Of a stretch of 64,000 nucleotides of DNA, positions 34,717 to 45,562 are shown in pieces. Source of the stretch: Mesorhizobium amorphae (GTDB lineage: Bacteria; Pseudomonadota; Alphaproteobacteria; Rhizobiales; Rhizobiaceae); the NCBI GenBank assembly GCA_003240775.1, contig QFNI01000001.1:62001-126000 (forward strand), given 5' to 3'. The notes under the pieces were generated by a model that made no database searches, was not told the origin of the DNA, and saw only the letters and a list, made by a program, of their open reading frames with translations. The first letter of the stretch is position 1. Each line of letters opens with the position of its first letter. Made by a program: the position numbers and the translations under genes.

Positions 34717-37122
34717 ATGAAATTCACCCTGTCCTGGCTCAAGGACCACCTCGAAACCGATGCAGGCCTCGACGCGATCGCCGAGCGGCTGACGGCCATC
34801 GGCCTCGAAGTGGAAGCGATCGATTCCAAGCAGGCGCTCAAGCCCTTCGTGATCGCGCGCGTCCTGTCCGCCGAGAAGCACCCGCAGGCCGACAAGCTCC
34901 AGGTGCTGTCCGTCGACACGGGCGATGGAAAGCCGCTCCAGGTGGTCTGCGGCGCGCCCAATGCGCGGGCAGGCCTCGTGGGCGCCTTCGCGGCGCCCGG
35001 CACCTATGTGCCGGGCATCGATGTGACACTCGGCGTGGGCAAGATCCGCGGCGTGGAAAGCTTCGGCATGATGTGCTCGGAGCGCGAGCTGCAACTCTCC
35101 GACGAGCACAACGGCATCATCGACCTGCCCGAGGATGCGCCGGTCGGCCAGAGCTTCGCGGCCTATGCGGGCCTCGACGACCCCGTGATCGAGATCAACC
35201 TCACGCCCAACCGCCCGGATGCGACGAGCATCTTCGGCATCGCGCGCGATCTGGCGGCGAGCGGCCTGGGCACCCTCAAGACGCCAGCCATCGAAGCGAT
35301 CGCGGGCGAGGGGGCCTGCCCTGTCTCGGTGACCATCGCCGCCCCCGAGCTTTGCCCGGGCTTTGCGCTCCGCCTCGTGCGCGGCGTGACGAACGGCCCC
35401 TCGCCGCGCTGGATGCAGAAGCGGTTGCTCGCCATCGGCCTGCGCCCCATCAACTCGCTGGTGGACATCACCAACTACGTCACCTTCGACCGCGGCCGGC
35501 CGCTTCACGTGTTCGACGCGAAGAAGGTTGCGGGCAACCTCGTCGTGCGCCGCGCGGAGGAAGGCGAAAGCCTGCTCGCGCTCGACACGCGCACCTACCT
35601 GCTCACGCCTGAGATGTGCGTGATCGCCGACGACAACGGCGTGGAATCGCTCGCCGGCATCATGGGCGGCGAGCATTCGGGCTGCGACGAGAACACGACC
35701 GACGTGCTGATCGAATCCGCCCTCTGGGAGCCCCTCAACATCGCCCGCACGGGCCGGGCGCTCGGCATCCGTTCGGATGCGCGCTACCGCTTCGAGCGCG
35801 GCGTGGACCCGGATTTCGCGGTGCCCGGCCTGCATCTCGCGACACGGCTCGTGCTCGACCTCTGCGGCGGCAGCCCGAGCGAGGTCGCGGTCGCAGGCCT
35901 CGACGCCCATGAGCCCAAGCGCATCCGCTTCCCGCTCGCCGAGATCAAGCGCCTGACCGGCCTAGACGTGCCGGCGGCCCAAAGCCTCGACATCCTGCGC
36001 CGCCTGGGCTTCGGCCCGGAGGGCGAGGGCGAAACGGTCGAGGTTTCCGTTCCCTCCTGGCGCCCCGATGTGGACGGCAAGGCCGACCTCGTGGAAGAGG
36101 TCATGCGCATGGTGGGCGTCGACCAGATCGCGCCCGCCCCGCTCGGCTCCCACGATGCCGTCAACGGCCGCATCCTCACCACGATCCAGATCCGCACGCG
36201 GGGCGCCAAGCGCGCGCTCGCCTCGCGCGGCATGATGGAGGCCGTCACCTATTCCTTCATCCCGCGCGCCCATGCCGAACTCTTCGGCGGCGGAAGCGAG
36301 AGCCTGCGCCTCGTCAACCCGATCGCGTCCGACATGTCGGACATGCGCCCTTCGCTCCTGCCGGGCCTGGTGCGCGCGGCCGAGCGCAACGCGGCGCGCG
36401 GGTTCGACGACGTGGCGCTCTTCGAGGTGTCCGGCACCTATGAGAACGACGCGCCCGAGGGCCAGCGCCGTGTGGCCGGCGGCATCCGCCGGGGCACGGC
36501 GGGACTGGGCGGTTCGGGCCGTTTCTGGAGCGGCAATGCCGCGCCCGTTTCCGTGTTCGACGCCAAGGCCGATGCGCTGGCCGTGCTGGAAGCGGCCGGC
36601 GCGCCCGTCGACAAGCTCCAGATCGAGCGCGGCGGCCCCGCCTGGTTCCACCCCGGCCGCTCCGGCACGATCAAGCTCGGCCCCAAGAACGTGCTCGGCA
36701 CCTTCGGCGAGTTCCACCCGCGCACGCTCGAAGCGCTCGACGCGGAAGGCCCGCTCGTCGGTTTCGAGGTGTTTCTGGACGCCGTTCCCGAGCCCAAGGC
36801 AAAGCCCACCCGCACCAAGCCCAAGCTCGAACTCTCCGCGCTTCAGGCCGTGTCGCGCGACTTCGCCTTTCTGGTGGACCGCGGCGTGGAAGCCGGCGCG
36901 CTCGCGCGTGCGGCACTCGGCGCCGACCGCAAGCTGATCGCGAGTGCCGAAGTGTTCGACGTGTTCGAGGGCACGAATCTGGGCGAAGGCAAGAAATCGG
37001 TCGCAGTCGCCGTTTCCGTGCAGCCCACCGACCGCACGCTGACGGACGAGGATTTCGAGGCGCTCAGCGCAAAGATCGTCGCAGCCGTCGCCAAGCAGAC
37101 CGGCGGCACCTTGCGCGGCTGA
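34717..37122 (+). CDS. pheT: Phenylalanine-tRNA ligase beta subunit
   Basis: An 801-residue protein, normal length. The OB-fold tRNA-binding domain (residues about 40-150, GIMMC-type segment SFGMMCSERELQL), B3/B4 editing domain, the B5 domain (about 400-475), a synthetase-like core and the C-terminal FDX-ACB anticodon-binding domain (about 705-800) occur in order. It completes the PheRS heterotetramer and edits Tyr-tRNA-Phe. MKFTLSWLKDHLETDAGLDA is the conserved start. Stoichiometric synthesis with PheS must cross three intervening genes. Confidence 0.98.
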   Translation: MKFTLSWLKDHLETDAGLDAIAERLTAIGLEVEAIDSKQALKPFVIARVLSAEKHPQADKLQVLSVDTGDGKPLQVVCGAPNARAGLVGAFAAPGTYVPGIDVTLGVGKIRGVESFGMMCSERELQLSDEHNGIIDLPEDAPVGQSFAAYAGLDDPVIEINLTPNRPDATSIFGIARDLAASGLGTLKTPAIEAIAGEGACPVSVTIAAPELCPGFALRLVRGVTNGPSPRWMQKRLLAIGLRPINSLVDITNYVTFDRGRPLHVFDAKKVAGNLVVRRAEEGESLLALDTRTYLLTPEMCVIADDNGVESLAGIMGGEHSGCDENTTDVLIESALWEPLNIARTGRALGIRSDARYRFERGVDPDFAVPGLHLATRLVLDLCGGSPSEVAVAGLDAHEPKRIRFPLAEIKRLTGLDVPAAQSLDILRRLGFGPEGEGETVEVSVPSWRPDVDGKADLVEEVMRMVGVDQIAPAPLGSHDAVNGRILTTIQIRTRGAKRALASRGMMEAVTYSFIPRAHAELFGGGSESLRLVNPIASDMSDMRPSLLPGLVRAAERNAARGFDDVALFEVSGTYENDAPEGQRRVAGGIRRGTAGLGGSGRFWSGNAAPVSVFDAKADALAVLEAAGAPVDKLQIERGGPAWFHPGRSGTIKLGPKNVLGTFGEFHPRTLEALDAEGPLVGFEVFLDAVPEPKAKPTRTKPKLELSALQAVSRDFAFLVDRGVEAGALARAALGADRKLIASAEVFDVFEGTNLGEGKKSVAVAVSVQPTDRTLTDEDFEALSAKIVAAVAKQTGGTLRG

Positions 37123-37230
37123 CCGCCCCATCTCTCAATTCTCCTTCCCCCTTGAGGGGAGGAGAGGGGGCGACTTCGCCGCCGGATTCCCATCTCGAAC
37201 TCGCCCGAGACGCATGAAAAGGAAGACACC

Positions 37231-38226
37231 ATGACCGACCTGTTCCGCTGGGGCATTCTGTCCACCGCCAAGATCGGCCGCGAGCAGGTGGTTCCGGCCC
37301 TTGCCGATTCGCTCAACGGCGTCGTCTGGGCGGTGGCGAGCCGCGATGCGGCCAAGGCCCGCGCGATGGCCGACCGCTTCGGCGCGCCGCATGCCTTCGG
37401 CTCCTACGAGGAGCTTCTCTCCTCGCCGGAAGTGGACGGCGTCTACATCCCGCTTCCCACCTCCCAGCACGTGGAGTGGGCCGTGAAGGCAGCCGATGCC
37501 GGCAAGCATGTGCTGGTGGAAAAGCCCCTGGCGCTGCGGGCCGAAGACATCGACACCGTGATCGCGGCCCGCGACCGCAACGGCGTGCTGGTTTCCGAAG
37601 CCTTCATGGTGTCCTACCACCCGCAATGGCTGAAGGTTCGCGAGCTCGTGGCGTCGGGCGCCATCGGGCGGCTGCGCCAGGTGCAGGGCGCCTTCACCTA
37701 TTTCAACGACGACCCCTCGAATATGCGCAACCAGCTCGATCTCGGCGGCGGCGCGCTTCCCGACATCGGCGTCTATCCGGTGATCGCCACCCGCTTCGTG
37801 TCGGGGGCCGAGCCCACCCGCCTCCAGGCGAGCGTCGAGCGCGACCCGCGCTTCGGCACCGACATCTGGTCGTCGGTGCGCGCCGATTTCGGCGGCTTCG
37901 AATTGTCCTTCTATGTGGCCACCCAGATGGCCGCGCGCCAGGCGATGGTCTTCCACGGCACGGAAGGCTTCATCGAGCTGGCATCGGCCTTCAACGCGGG
38001 CATCTACGACCATCACCGCGTGGAGCTGCACAACGGCGATCACCGCGAAACGCAGGTGTTCCGCTTTCCCGGTGCCAGTCATTATCGGCTCCAGGCCGAG
38101 AGCTTCGTGCGCCGCGCGCGGGGCGAGGACGTGCCCGTCTTCCCGCTCGAGGATTCCGTCCGCAACCAGCGCGTGATCGACGCGATCTTCCGGGCCGGCG
38201 AAAGCCAGGGCTGGGAGAACGTGTGA
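37231..38226 (+). CDS. Gfo/Idh/MocA-family oxidoreductase
   Basis: A 331-residue protein. The N-terminal Rossmann domain (RWGILSTAKIGREQVVPAL) is followed by the family EKPLALRAEDID motif, with its catalytic-region Lys, near residue 92. The C-terminal alpha/beta domain binds substrate. Members oxidise sugars or inositols, or act as dihydrodiol dehydrogenases, with NAD(P). Substrate not readable. A GGAAGA site precedes the ATG. It stands 108 nt after pheT, independent. Confidence 0.88.
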   Translation: MTDLFRWGILSTAKIGREQVVPALADSLNGVVWAVASRDAAKARAMADRFGAPHAFGSYEELLSSPEVDGVYIPLPTSQHVEWAVKAADAGKHVLVEKPLALRAEDIDTVIAARDRNGVLVSEAFMVSYHPQWLKVRELVASGAIGRLRQVQGAFTYFNDDPSNMRNQLDLGGGALPDIGVYPVIATRFVSGAEPTRLQASVERDPRFGTDIWSSVRADFGGFELSFYVATQMAARQAMVFHGTEGFIELASAFNAGIYDHHRVELHNGDHRETQVFRFPGASHYRLQAESFVRRARGEDVPVFPLEDSVRNQRVIDAIFRAGESQGWENV

Positions 38227-38251
38227 GGGGGCGCACTTCACGCTCCCAACC

Positions 38252-39253
38252 TTGACCCGCCGCGCCGGGGGCTTTAGCCGACAAGGGCGCGGGGGGCGGA
38301 CACGCCAATCAGGGACCGGAGCACTGAAGAACAAGATCTGGGCCGTTGTCGGCCTCATCGCGGTGGCTTTCTCCATCTATCTGCTGTCGCGCGAGTTGCG
38401 CGGGCTTTCGTTCGCGGAATTCCACGACAGTCTGGCCGCCATCCCCTGGCACGGCTGGCTGCTCTCGCTTGTGGCCACACTTGCGGCCTATGCGGCGCTC
38501 GCCGGCTACGACCATGTGGCGCTGCTTCACCTGCGCCGCCATGTGGGCTGGCTCTTCATCACGCTCTGCTCGTTCACCACCTATGCGCTGTCCCACAATA
38601 TCGGCGCTTCCGTCGTGTCGGGCGGGGTGGTGCGCTACCGCGCCTATTCCTCGCGCGGGCTTTCGGCGGGCGAGATCGGCGTTCTCATCGCGTTTTGCTC
38701 GTTCACCTTCGCGCTCGGCACGATCCTGCTCGCGGGCATCGTGCTCGTGCTCGATCCCACGCTGACCGAGCGCTTCGTGGATGTGCTGCCGGTGGAGGCA
38801 TCCGCCACCACGGGCGCCGTGCTGCTGGCACTTGTCGCGATCTACGTGCTCGGAAGCTGGCTCGGCCTGCCGCCGCTCAAGATCCGCAAGTTCGAGCTGC
38901 ATTATCCCCGGCTGTCGGTCGTATGGCGCCAGCTCCTGGTCGCGCCCCTGGAGCTCCTGGCGGCTGCGGCCATCGTCTATTTCGCGCTGCCGGCGGCGGG
39001 CAATCCCGGCTACCTGACGGTGCTCGGCATCTTCCTCGTCTCGTTTTCGGTGGCGCTGCTCAGCCATGCGCCGGGCGGGCTCGGCGTGCTCGAGCTCGTC
39101 TTCATCACCGGCCTGCCCGAGATGGATTCGTCGGACGTGCTCGCGGCCCTTCTCGTGTTCCGCCTGTTCTACCTGATCGTCCCCTTCGTGCTCGCGCTGA
39201 TCGTGGTGCTCGGCTTCGAGCGCTCGCAGCTCACGCGCGAGGAAGCCGGCTGA
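38252..39253 (+). CDS. Flippase-like integral membrane protein (UPF0104 / LPG-synthase TM-region family)
   Basis: A protein of up to 333 residues with about eight membrane segments, including IWAVVGLIAVAFSIYLLSR and LLSLVATLAAYAALAGYDHV. The conserved GASVVSGGVVRYRAYSSRGL segment and a late VALLSHAPGGLGVLELVF match the flippase domain of lysyl-phosphatidylglycerol synthase-like proteins. The catalytic MprF domain is absent. The start is uncertain: the TTG at 38252 has no ribosome site, and the first 25 residues are polar and Gly/Arg-rich, so translation may start near 38328. Substrate unknown. Confidence 0.8.
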   Translation: MTRRAGGFSRQGRGGRTRQSGTGALKNKIWAVVGLIAVAFSIYLLSRELRGLSFAEFHDSLAAIPWHGWLLSLVATLAAYAALAGYDHVALLHLRRHVGWLFITLCSFTTYALSHNIGASVVSGGVVRYRAYSSRGLSAGEIGVLIAFCSFTFALGTILLAGIVLVLDPTLTERFVDVLPVEASATTGAVLLALVAIYVLGSWLGLPPLKIRKFELHYPRLSVVWRQLLVAPLELLAAAAIVYFALPAAGNPGYLTVLGIFLVSFSVALLSHAPGGLGVLELVFITGLPEMDSSDVLAALLVFRLFYLIVPFVLALIVVLGFERSQLTREEAG

Positions 39254-39259
39254 AGCCGG

Positions 39260-39288
39260 CTTGCGGGGCGGTTCGGCCCTTCTTATAT
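39260..39288 (+). promoter_or_regulatory. RpoH (sigma-32)-type heat-shock promoter of dnaK
   Basis: CTTG (39260-39263), an 18-nt spacer, and CTTATAT (39282-39288). This fits the alphaproteobacterial RpoH consensus CTTG-N17/18-CYTATNT. Transcription would start near 39295, leaving a leader of about 120 nt with a GGGGGC/GCCCCC hairpin before the dnaK ribosome site. Confidence 0.65.
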
Positions 39289-39414
39289 AGCCCCCGATCC
39301 CGGTGACATGCCTCTGCCCGAGGCCGCGCCGGGGGCGATTTCCAAAGAACAGGGGGCTGCCCCCAGGAACGCCGGAACGGGTCCTGGCAGCCTGCCGAGA
39401 GGAGAAGACAGACA

Positions 39415-41337
<1,923 letters not shown>

Positions 41338-41357
41338 TCTCTTCATCCTGAAACACG

Positions 41358-41388
41358 AAGCCCGGCCGTCGCGCCGGGCTTTTTGTTT
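41358..41388 (+). terminator. Intrinsic terminator after dnaK
   Basis: AAGCCCGGC (41358-41366) pairs with GCCGGGCTT (41373-41381), a 9-bp stem with a 6-nt loop, followed by TTTTGTTTG. It separates dnaK from the HNH gene and dnaJ. Confidence 0.85.
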
Positions 41389-41414
41389 GCGGGGGGTCTC
41401 CTACCTATCCCGCC

Positions 41415-41735
41415 ATGCCCCGACGCCACCGATCCTGGACCTGGGACGAGCGCGAGAAGCCGCCCGAGCCACAAGCCTGCTGGCTCTGCGGCAGGCCTCT
41501 GGGCAAGCGCACCGAATGGCATCACCCGTTTCCCAAGAGCCGCGGCGGTCGCGAGACGGTGCCCGTGCACCCGATCTGCCACCGTGCGATCCACGCGCGG
41601 TTCGACAACAAGGCGCTCGCCCGCATGGCGGAAGGGGGCGAGAGCCTGTCGGAGGATCCCGAACTCCGGCGCTTCATCGGCTGGATCGCCAACAAGCCGC
41701 CGGACTTCCACGCGCCCACGCGGGGCAGGCGCTAG
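41415..41735 (+). CDS. Small HNH-endonuclease-like protein between dnaK and dnaJ
   Basis: A 106-residue protein. A CxxC pair (ACWLCGRPLG, residues about 21-30) is followed by TEWHHPFPKSRGG and HPICHRAIHARF, an HNH-type metal/nuclease core (His-His, then Cys-His-x3-His). The rest is basic (MPRRHRSWTWDEREK). Standalone HNH proteins of this size occur widely as domestic or phage-derived nucleases; function here is unknown. No good ribosome site is seen and it begins 27 nt after the dnaK terminator. Location between dnaK and dnaJ is unusual. Confidence 0.75.
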   Translation: MPRRHRSWTWDEREKPPEPQACWLCGRPLGKRTEWHHPFPKSRGGRETVPVHPICHRAIHARFDNKALARMAEGGESLSEDPELRRFIGWIANKPPDFHAPTRGRR

Positions 41736-41970
41736 AGCGTTTCGGGCAAGAGCGCGGAGCGGTGTTCACCGGAAGTGGTCCAGCGGGTGTGACCACCCCG
41801 CACCCAATGTGTCAAAAAAGTGCCATCGGGCGGGAACCCTATGGTAACTCACGGCTCGGCTCCTTAAATCGGGGCCACCCGCGGGTTCTTGGCACGTGAT
41901 GCTTTGAGAGCCGGCGCAGATCATCCCTCGGCCCGCGCGACGCTCGCGGGCCCGAAGCTCAAGGCATTCC

Positions 41971-43101
41971 ATGAAGGCCGATTTCTACGAAACGCTCGGC
42001 GTCGCCCGCGGGGCCGACGAAAAGGAACTGAAAGTGGCGTTCCGCAAGCTCGCCATGCAGTTCCATCCCGACAAGAACCCCGGCGACAAGGCCTGCGAGC
42101 ACCGCTTCAAGGAGATCAACGAGGCCTATGAGTGCCTGAAGGACCCGCAGAAGCGCGCGGCCTATGACCGTTTCGGCCATGCGGCCTTCGAAGGCGGCAT
42201 GGGCGGGGCAGGGGCGGGCTTCGCGGCCGGCGGCTTCGCCGACATCTTCGAGGACATCTTCGGCGACATGATGGGCCGCGGCGGCCGGCGCACCCAGGGC
42301 GGCCGCGAGCGCGGGGCGGACCTGCGCTACAACATGGAGATCACGCTCGAAGAGGCCTATGCCGGCAAGACCGCGCAGATCCACGTGCCGTCTTCCATCG
42401 CCTGCGACGAGTGCAAGGGCTCGGGCGCGAAGCCCGGCACGCAGCCCGTCACCTGCTCCATGTGCAACGGCCATGGCCGGGTGCGCGCGGCGCAGGGCTT
42501 CTTCTCGATCGAGCGCGCCTGCCCGCAGTGCCACGGCCGCGGCGTCACCATCAAGGACCCGTGCCCCAAATGCGCGGGCGCGGGCCACGTCACCGAAGAG
42601 CGCACGCTGTCCGTCAACATCCCCGCCGGCATCGAGGACGGCACGCGCATCCGGCTGGCGGGCGAGGGCGAGCCCGGCACGCGCGGCAGCCCATCGGGCG
42701 ATCTCTACATCTTCCTCGCGGTCAAGCCGCACGAGTTCTTCGCGCGCGACGGGGCCGACCTCTACTGCAAGGTGCCGATCTCCATGACCACGGCAGCGCT
42801 CGGCGGCACCTTCGAGGTGGCCTCGCTCGACGGCGTGGCGGCCAAGGTCAAGGTTCCCGAAGGCACCCAGAACGGCAAGCAGTTCCGCCTGAAGGGCAAG
42901 GGCATGCCCGTGCTGCGCCAGCCGGTGATGGGCGACCTCCACATCCAGACCGTGGTGGAAACCCCGCAGAACCTTTCCAAGCGCCAGCGCGAGCTGCTCG
43001 AAGAGTTCCAGGAGCTTTCGTCCCACGACAACAGCCCGGAATCCACGGGCTTCTTCTCGCGCATGAAAGACTTCTTCGAATCCTTCGGCGAGAACCGCTA
43101 A
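41971..43101 (+). CDS. dnaJ: Chaperone DnaJ (Hsp40)
   Basis: A 376-residue type I J-protein. The J-domain contains the HPD motif (FHPDKNPGDKACEHRF, about 32-45). A Gly-rich region (MGGAGAGFAAGGF) follows, then four CxxCxGxG zinc repeats (CDECKGSG, CSMCNGHG, CPQCHGRG, CPKCAGAG) and the C-terminal substrate-binding domains. It delivers clients to DnaK and stimulates its ATPase. It is separated from dnaK by a terminator, the HNH gene and a 235-nt gap (41736-41970) that must hold its promoter; I do not see a clear RpoH site there. Confidence 0.98.
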   Translation: MKADFYETLGVARGADEKELKVAFRKLAMQFHPDKNPGDKACEHRFKEINEAYECLKDPQKRAAYDRFGHAAFEGGMGGAGAGFAAGGFADIFEDIFGDMMGRGGRRTQGGRERGADLRYNMEITLEEAYAGKTAQIHVPSSIACDECKGSGAKPGTQPVTCSMCNGHGRVRAAQGFFSIERACPQCHGRGVTIKDPCPKCAGAGHVTEERTLSVNIPAGIEDGTRIRLAGEGEPGTRGSPSGDLYIFLAVKPHEFFARDGADLYCKVPISMTTAALGGTFEVASLDGVAAKVKVPEGTQNGKQFRLKGKGMPVLRQPVMGDLHIQTVVETPQNLSKRQRELLEEFQELSSHDNSPESTGFFSRMKDFFESFGENR

Positions 43102-43201
43102 AAGGAAACCGCGCGGGGCCGGGGGAACCGATCCGGCCCTGGAGCACTCTCTCCAGAACCATCCTCCCCCCGAACCGCCGGGGAAAACGAAGGGTTGATC
43201 G

Positions 43202-43804
43202 ATGAGTTTCAGCTTGCGCAGGGCGATCACGGACAAGCTCGACGAGGAGATCCGCTTCTTCAAGGGCTGGATGGATCAGCCCAAGGCGGTCGGCGCGGTT
43301 CTGCCGACGAGCGCCATCACCGCGCGCCGCATGGCCTCGGTCGCCGACCCGCGCTCCAGGCTTCCCGTGCTCGAGCTCGGCCCCGGCACGGGCGTCGTCA
43401 CCCGCGCGATCCTGGAGCACGGCGTGGCACCCGAACGCCTCGTCTGCGTGGAGTATTCGCCCGAATTCACCGAGCACCTGCGCAACCGCTTTCCCGCCGT
43501 CCGCGTGGTGGAGGGCGATGCCTTCGACCTCGACAAGACGCTCGCCGACATGGCCGGCCAGAAGTTCGACGCGGTGATCTCGGCCGTGCCGCTGCTGTCC
43601 TTCCCCGTGGAGCGCCGCATCCCCTATCTCGAAGCCGTGCTCGACCGCTTGGCGCCGGGCCGCCCGATGGTGCAGATCACCTATGGCGCGCGCTCGCCCA
43701 TTCCGCCGGGCCGCGGCACCTACACCACCGAGCGCTTCGACTTCGTCTTGCGCAACATCCCCCCCGCCCATCTCTGGATCTATCGCCGCCCGCAGGGGCA
43801 CTGA
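43202..43804 (+). CDS. pmtA: Phospholipid N-methyltransferase, PmtA type
   Basis: A 200-residue SAM-dependent methyltransferase. The SAM motif is VLELGPGTGVVTRAIL near residue 57, and the N-terminus (IRFFKGWMDQPKAVGAVLPTS) matches the rhizobial PmtA group, which methylates phosphatidylethanolamine stepwise to phosphatidylcholine at the membrane. A ribosomal-RNA adenine dimethylase-like fold is the main alternative. It lies 100 nt after dnaJ; a GGGCCGG/CCGGCCC hairpin (43116-43139) without a U-run is in the gap. Phosphatidylcholine is a common membrane lipid in this order. Confidence 0.85.
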   Translation: MSFSLRRAITDKLDEEIRFFKGWMDQPKAVGAVLPTSAITARRMASVADPRSRLPVLELGPGTGVVTRAILEHGVAPERLVCVEYSPEFTEHLRNRFPAVRVVEGDAFDLDKTLADMAGQKFDAVISAVPLLSFPVERRIPYLEAVLDRLAPGRPMVQITYGARSPIPPGRGTYTTERFDFVLRNIPPAHLWIYRRPQGH

Positions 43805-43814
43805 GGTGCGGGCG

Positions 43815-44405
43815 GTGCCTCGCGTGCTCGTGTTTGCCGGCTCGACGCGCGCCGGCGCCTTCAGCGGCAAGGTGGCGGGCGCGGCCGCCCAGGCGCTTGC
43901 GCTGCAAGGTGCCGAGGTCACGCGGATCGATCTTGGCGACTACGCGCTTCCCATCATGGACGAGGATCTGGAGCGCGAGCACGGCATTCCCGAAAACGCG
44001 ATGCGTCTCGGCAGGCTTCTCGCGTCGCATGGCGGGCTTCTCATCGCCTCGCCCGAATACAACGCCTCCATCCCCCCGCTCCTGAAGAACACGCTCGACT
44101 GGCTGAGCCGCATCCGGCGCGACGGAAACACCGTGCTCAAGCCCTTCGAGAACAAGGTGGCCGCGCTCTGCTCGTCGTCCGACGGCAATTTTGCGGGCAT
44201 TCGCGGGCTCGTCCATCTGCGCGCGGTGGTGATGGCCTGCGGGGCAGAGGTGATCACCCCGCAATGCTCGGTCGCGCGCGCGGGCGATGCCTTCGACGAG
44301 GACGGCCGGCTGCGCGAGGAGCGCACGCGCAAGACACTGGACAAGGTCGCGGGCGCGCTCGTCGCGCGGCTGCGCCAGGTTGAGCGGGAAACACACGAAG
44401 CATGA
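43815..44405 (+). CDS. NADPH-dependent FMN reductase family protein
   Basis: A 196-residue flavodoxin-like protein. The phosphate-binding segment VLVFAGSTRAGAFSGK is at the N-terminus and ASPEYNASIPPLLKNTLDWLSR (here in two parts: SPEYNASIPP, LKNTLDWLSR) is the FMN-binding loop typical of the SsuE/ChrR/ArsH-type family. It reduces FMN, quinones or metals with NAD(P)H. GTG 43815 is preferred because GAGG lies 8 nt upstream; GTG 43806 would overlap that site. The stop overlaps pyrF by 4 nt, so the pair is coupled. Confidence 0.85.
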   Translation: MPRVLVFAGSTRAGAFSGKVAGAAAQALALQGAEVTRIDLGDYALPIMDEDLEREHGIPENAMRLGRLLASHGGLLIASPEYNASIPPLLKNTLDWLSRIRRDGNTVLKPFENKVAALCSSSDGNFAGIRGLVHLRAVVMACGAEVITPQCSVARAGDAFDEDGRLREERTRKTLDKVAGALVARLRQVERETHEA

Positions 44406-45088
44406 GCGACGAGCGGCTGATCGTTGGGCTCGACCTCGCCTCCGTGCGCGAGGCCGAGCGCGTGGCCCGCGAGCTGGAAGGGGTCGCCTCCTTCTTCAAG
44501 ATCGGCCACGGGCTGGCATTCTCGGGCGGGCTGGAACTCGCGCGCGATCTGGTCGCGTCGGGCAACAAGCTCTTCTTGGACATGAAGCTCCTCGACATCG
44601 ACAACACGGTGGCGAACGGCGTGGCGCGGATCGCCGAGATGGGCGTTTCCATGCTGACGCTGCACGCCTATCCCAAGGCGATGCGCGCGGGCGTGGCGGC
44701 GGCCCACGGCTCGCCGCTCACGCTGCTTGCCGTCACCGTGCTCACCTCCATGGACGAGGCGGACCTGCGCGAGGCCGGCTACGAGACGAGCCCCGAAGCG
44801 CTCGTGACACGCCGCGCGACGCAAGCGCGCGAGGCGGGCATGGGCGGCATCGTGTGTGCGGCGACCGAGGCGAAGGCCGTGCGCGCCATCGCGGGCGAGG
44901 GGATGGCGGTGGTGACGCCGGGCATCCGCCCCGCGGGCGCCGAGGCCGGCGACCAGAAGCGCGTGATGACGCCGGCTGCCGCCCTTGCCGCGGGCGCCAC
45001 CCATCTCGTGGTCGCCCGGCCCATCGTGGCCGCCCCCGACCCGCGCGAAGCCGCGCTCCGCATCCTGGCCGAGATGGCCGCGCGGTAG
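44402..45088 (+). CDS. pyrF: Orotidine 5'-phosphate decarboxylase
   Basis: A 228-residue TIM barrel. It starts MSDERLIVGLDLASVREAER. The catalytic tetrad lies in FLDMKLLDIDNTVAN (Asp-x-Lys-x4-Asp) near residue 60, and the C-terminal phosphate-binding TPGIRPAG and THLVVARPI are intact. It catalyses the last step of UMP synthesis. ATGA overlap with the flavin reductase gene. The gene order dnaJ-pmtA-x-pyrF is familiar in rhizobia. Confidence 0.96.
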   Translation: MSDERLIVGLDLASVREAERVARELEGVASFFKIGHGLAFSGGLELARDLVASGNKLFLDMKLLDIDNTVANGVARIAEMGVSMLTLHAYPKAMRAGVAAAHGSPLTLLAVTVLTSMDEADLREAGYETSPEALVTRRATQAREAGMGGIVCAATEAKAVRAIAGEGMAVVTPGIRPAGAEAGDQKRVMTPAAALAAGATHLVVARPIVAAPDPREAALRILAEMAAR

Positions 45089-45100
45089 AGCGCTTGTTTT

Positions 45101-45122
45101 GCGGTTCCCCGGACGGAACCGC
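45101..45122 (+). repeat. Perfect hairpin between pyrF and the DUF1330 gene
   Basis: GCGGTTCC (45101-45108) and GGAACCGC (45115-45122) form an 8-bp stem with a 6-nt loop. No U-run follows, and the DUF1330 ribosome site begins directly after it, so it may affect mRNA stability or translation rather than end transcription. Confidence 0.5.
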
Positions 45123-45138
45123 CCGAGAGGAGGACGCC

Positions 45139-45432
45139 ATGCCCAAGGGCTACTGGATCGCACGCGTCGAGGTGCGCGACGCGGAAGGCTACAAGGATTA
45201 TGTCGCGGCCGCGAAGCCCGCCTTCGAGGCCCACGGCGCCCGCTTCCTCGCGCGCGGCGGCTCAAGCGAGACGCCCGAGGGCCGCGCATTCCCGCGCAAC
45301 GTGGTGATCGAATTCCCTTCGCTTGCGGCAGCCCAAGCCTGCTACCACTCCCCCGAATACCAGGCCGCCCGCGCCATCCGGGGAAACTTCTCCGAAGCCG
45401 AGCTCGTCCTGGTGGAAGGGATCGAGGACTGA
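45139..45432 (+). CDS. DUF1330 dimeric alpha-beta barrel protein
   Basis: A 97-residue protein, MPKGYWIARVEVRDAEGYKD, with the family segments FLARGGSSETPEG and VVIEFPSLAAAQACYHSPEY ending AELVLVEGIE. DUF1330 proteins form ferredoxin-like dimers similar to EthD; no reaction is established. A strong GAGAGGAGGA site precedes the ATG. It lies 50 nt after pyrF and is probably in the same transcript. Confidence 0.9.
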   Translation: MPKGYWIARVEVRDAEGYKDYVAAAKPAFEAHGARFLARGGSSETPEGRAFPRNVVIEFPSLAAAQACYHSPEYQAARAIRGNFSEAELVLVEGIED

Positions 45433-45562
45433 GCGGACCTCCATTCTCGCGCCAGCTTGGGCGGCCAGCTTGCATGCAACCCATTCGTGCTACATCTCTT
45501 GGGTTGAAGGTGTGGTGTTCTTTCCGATCCCTGGAAAGGATGCAGGCGCCCGGAGTTCGATC

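Noticed and set aside
41826..41850. GGAAC sequence upstream of dnaJ as an EcfG promoter
   Set aside because: No CGTT at 16-17 nt downstream.
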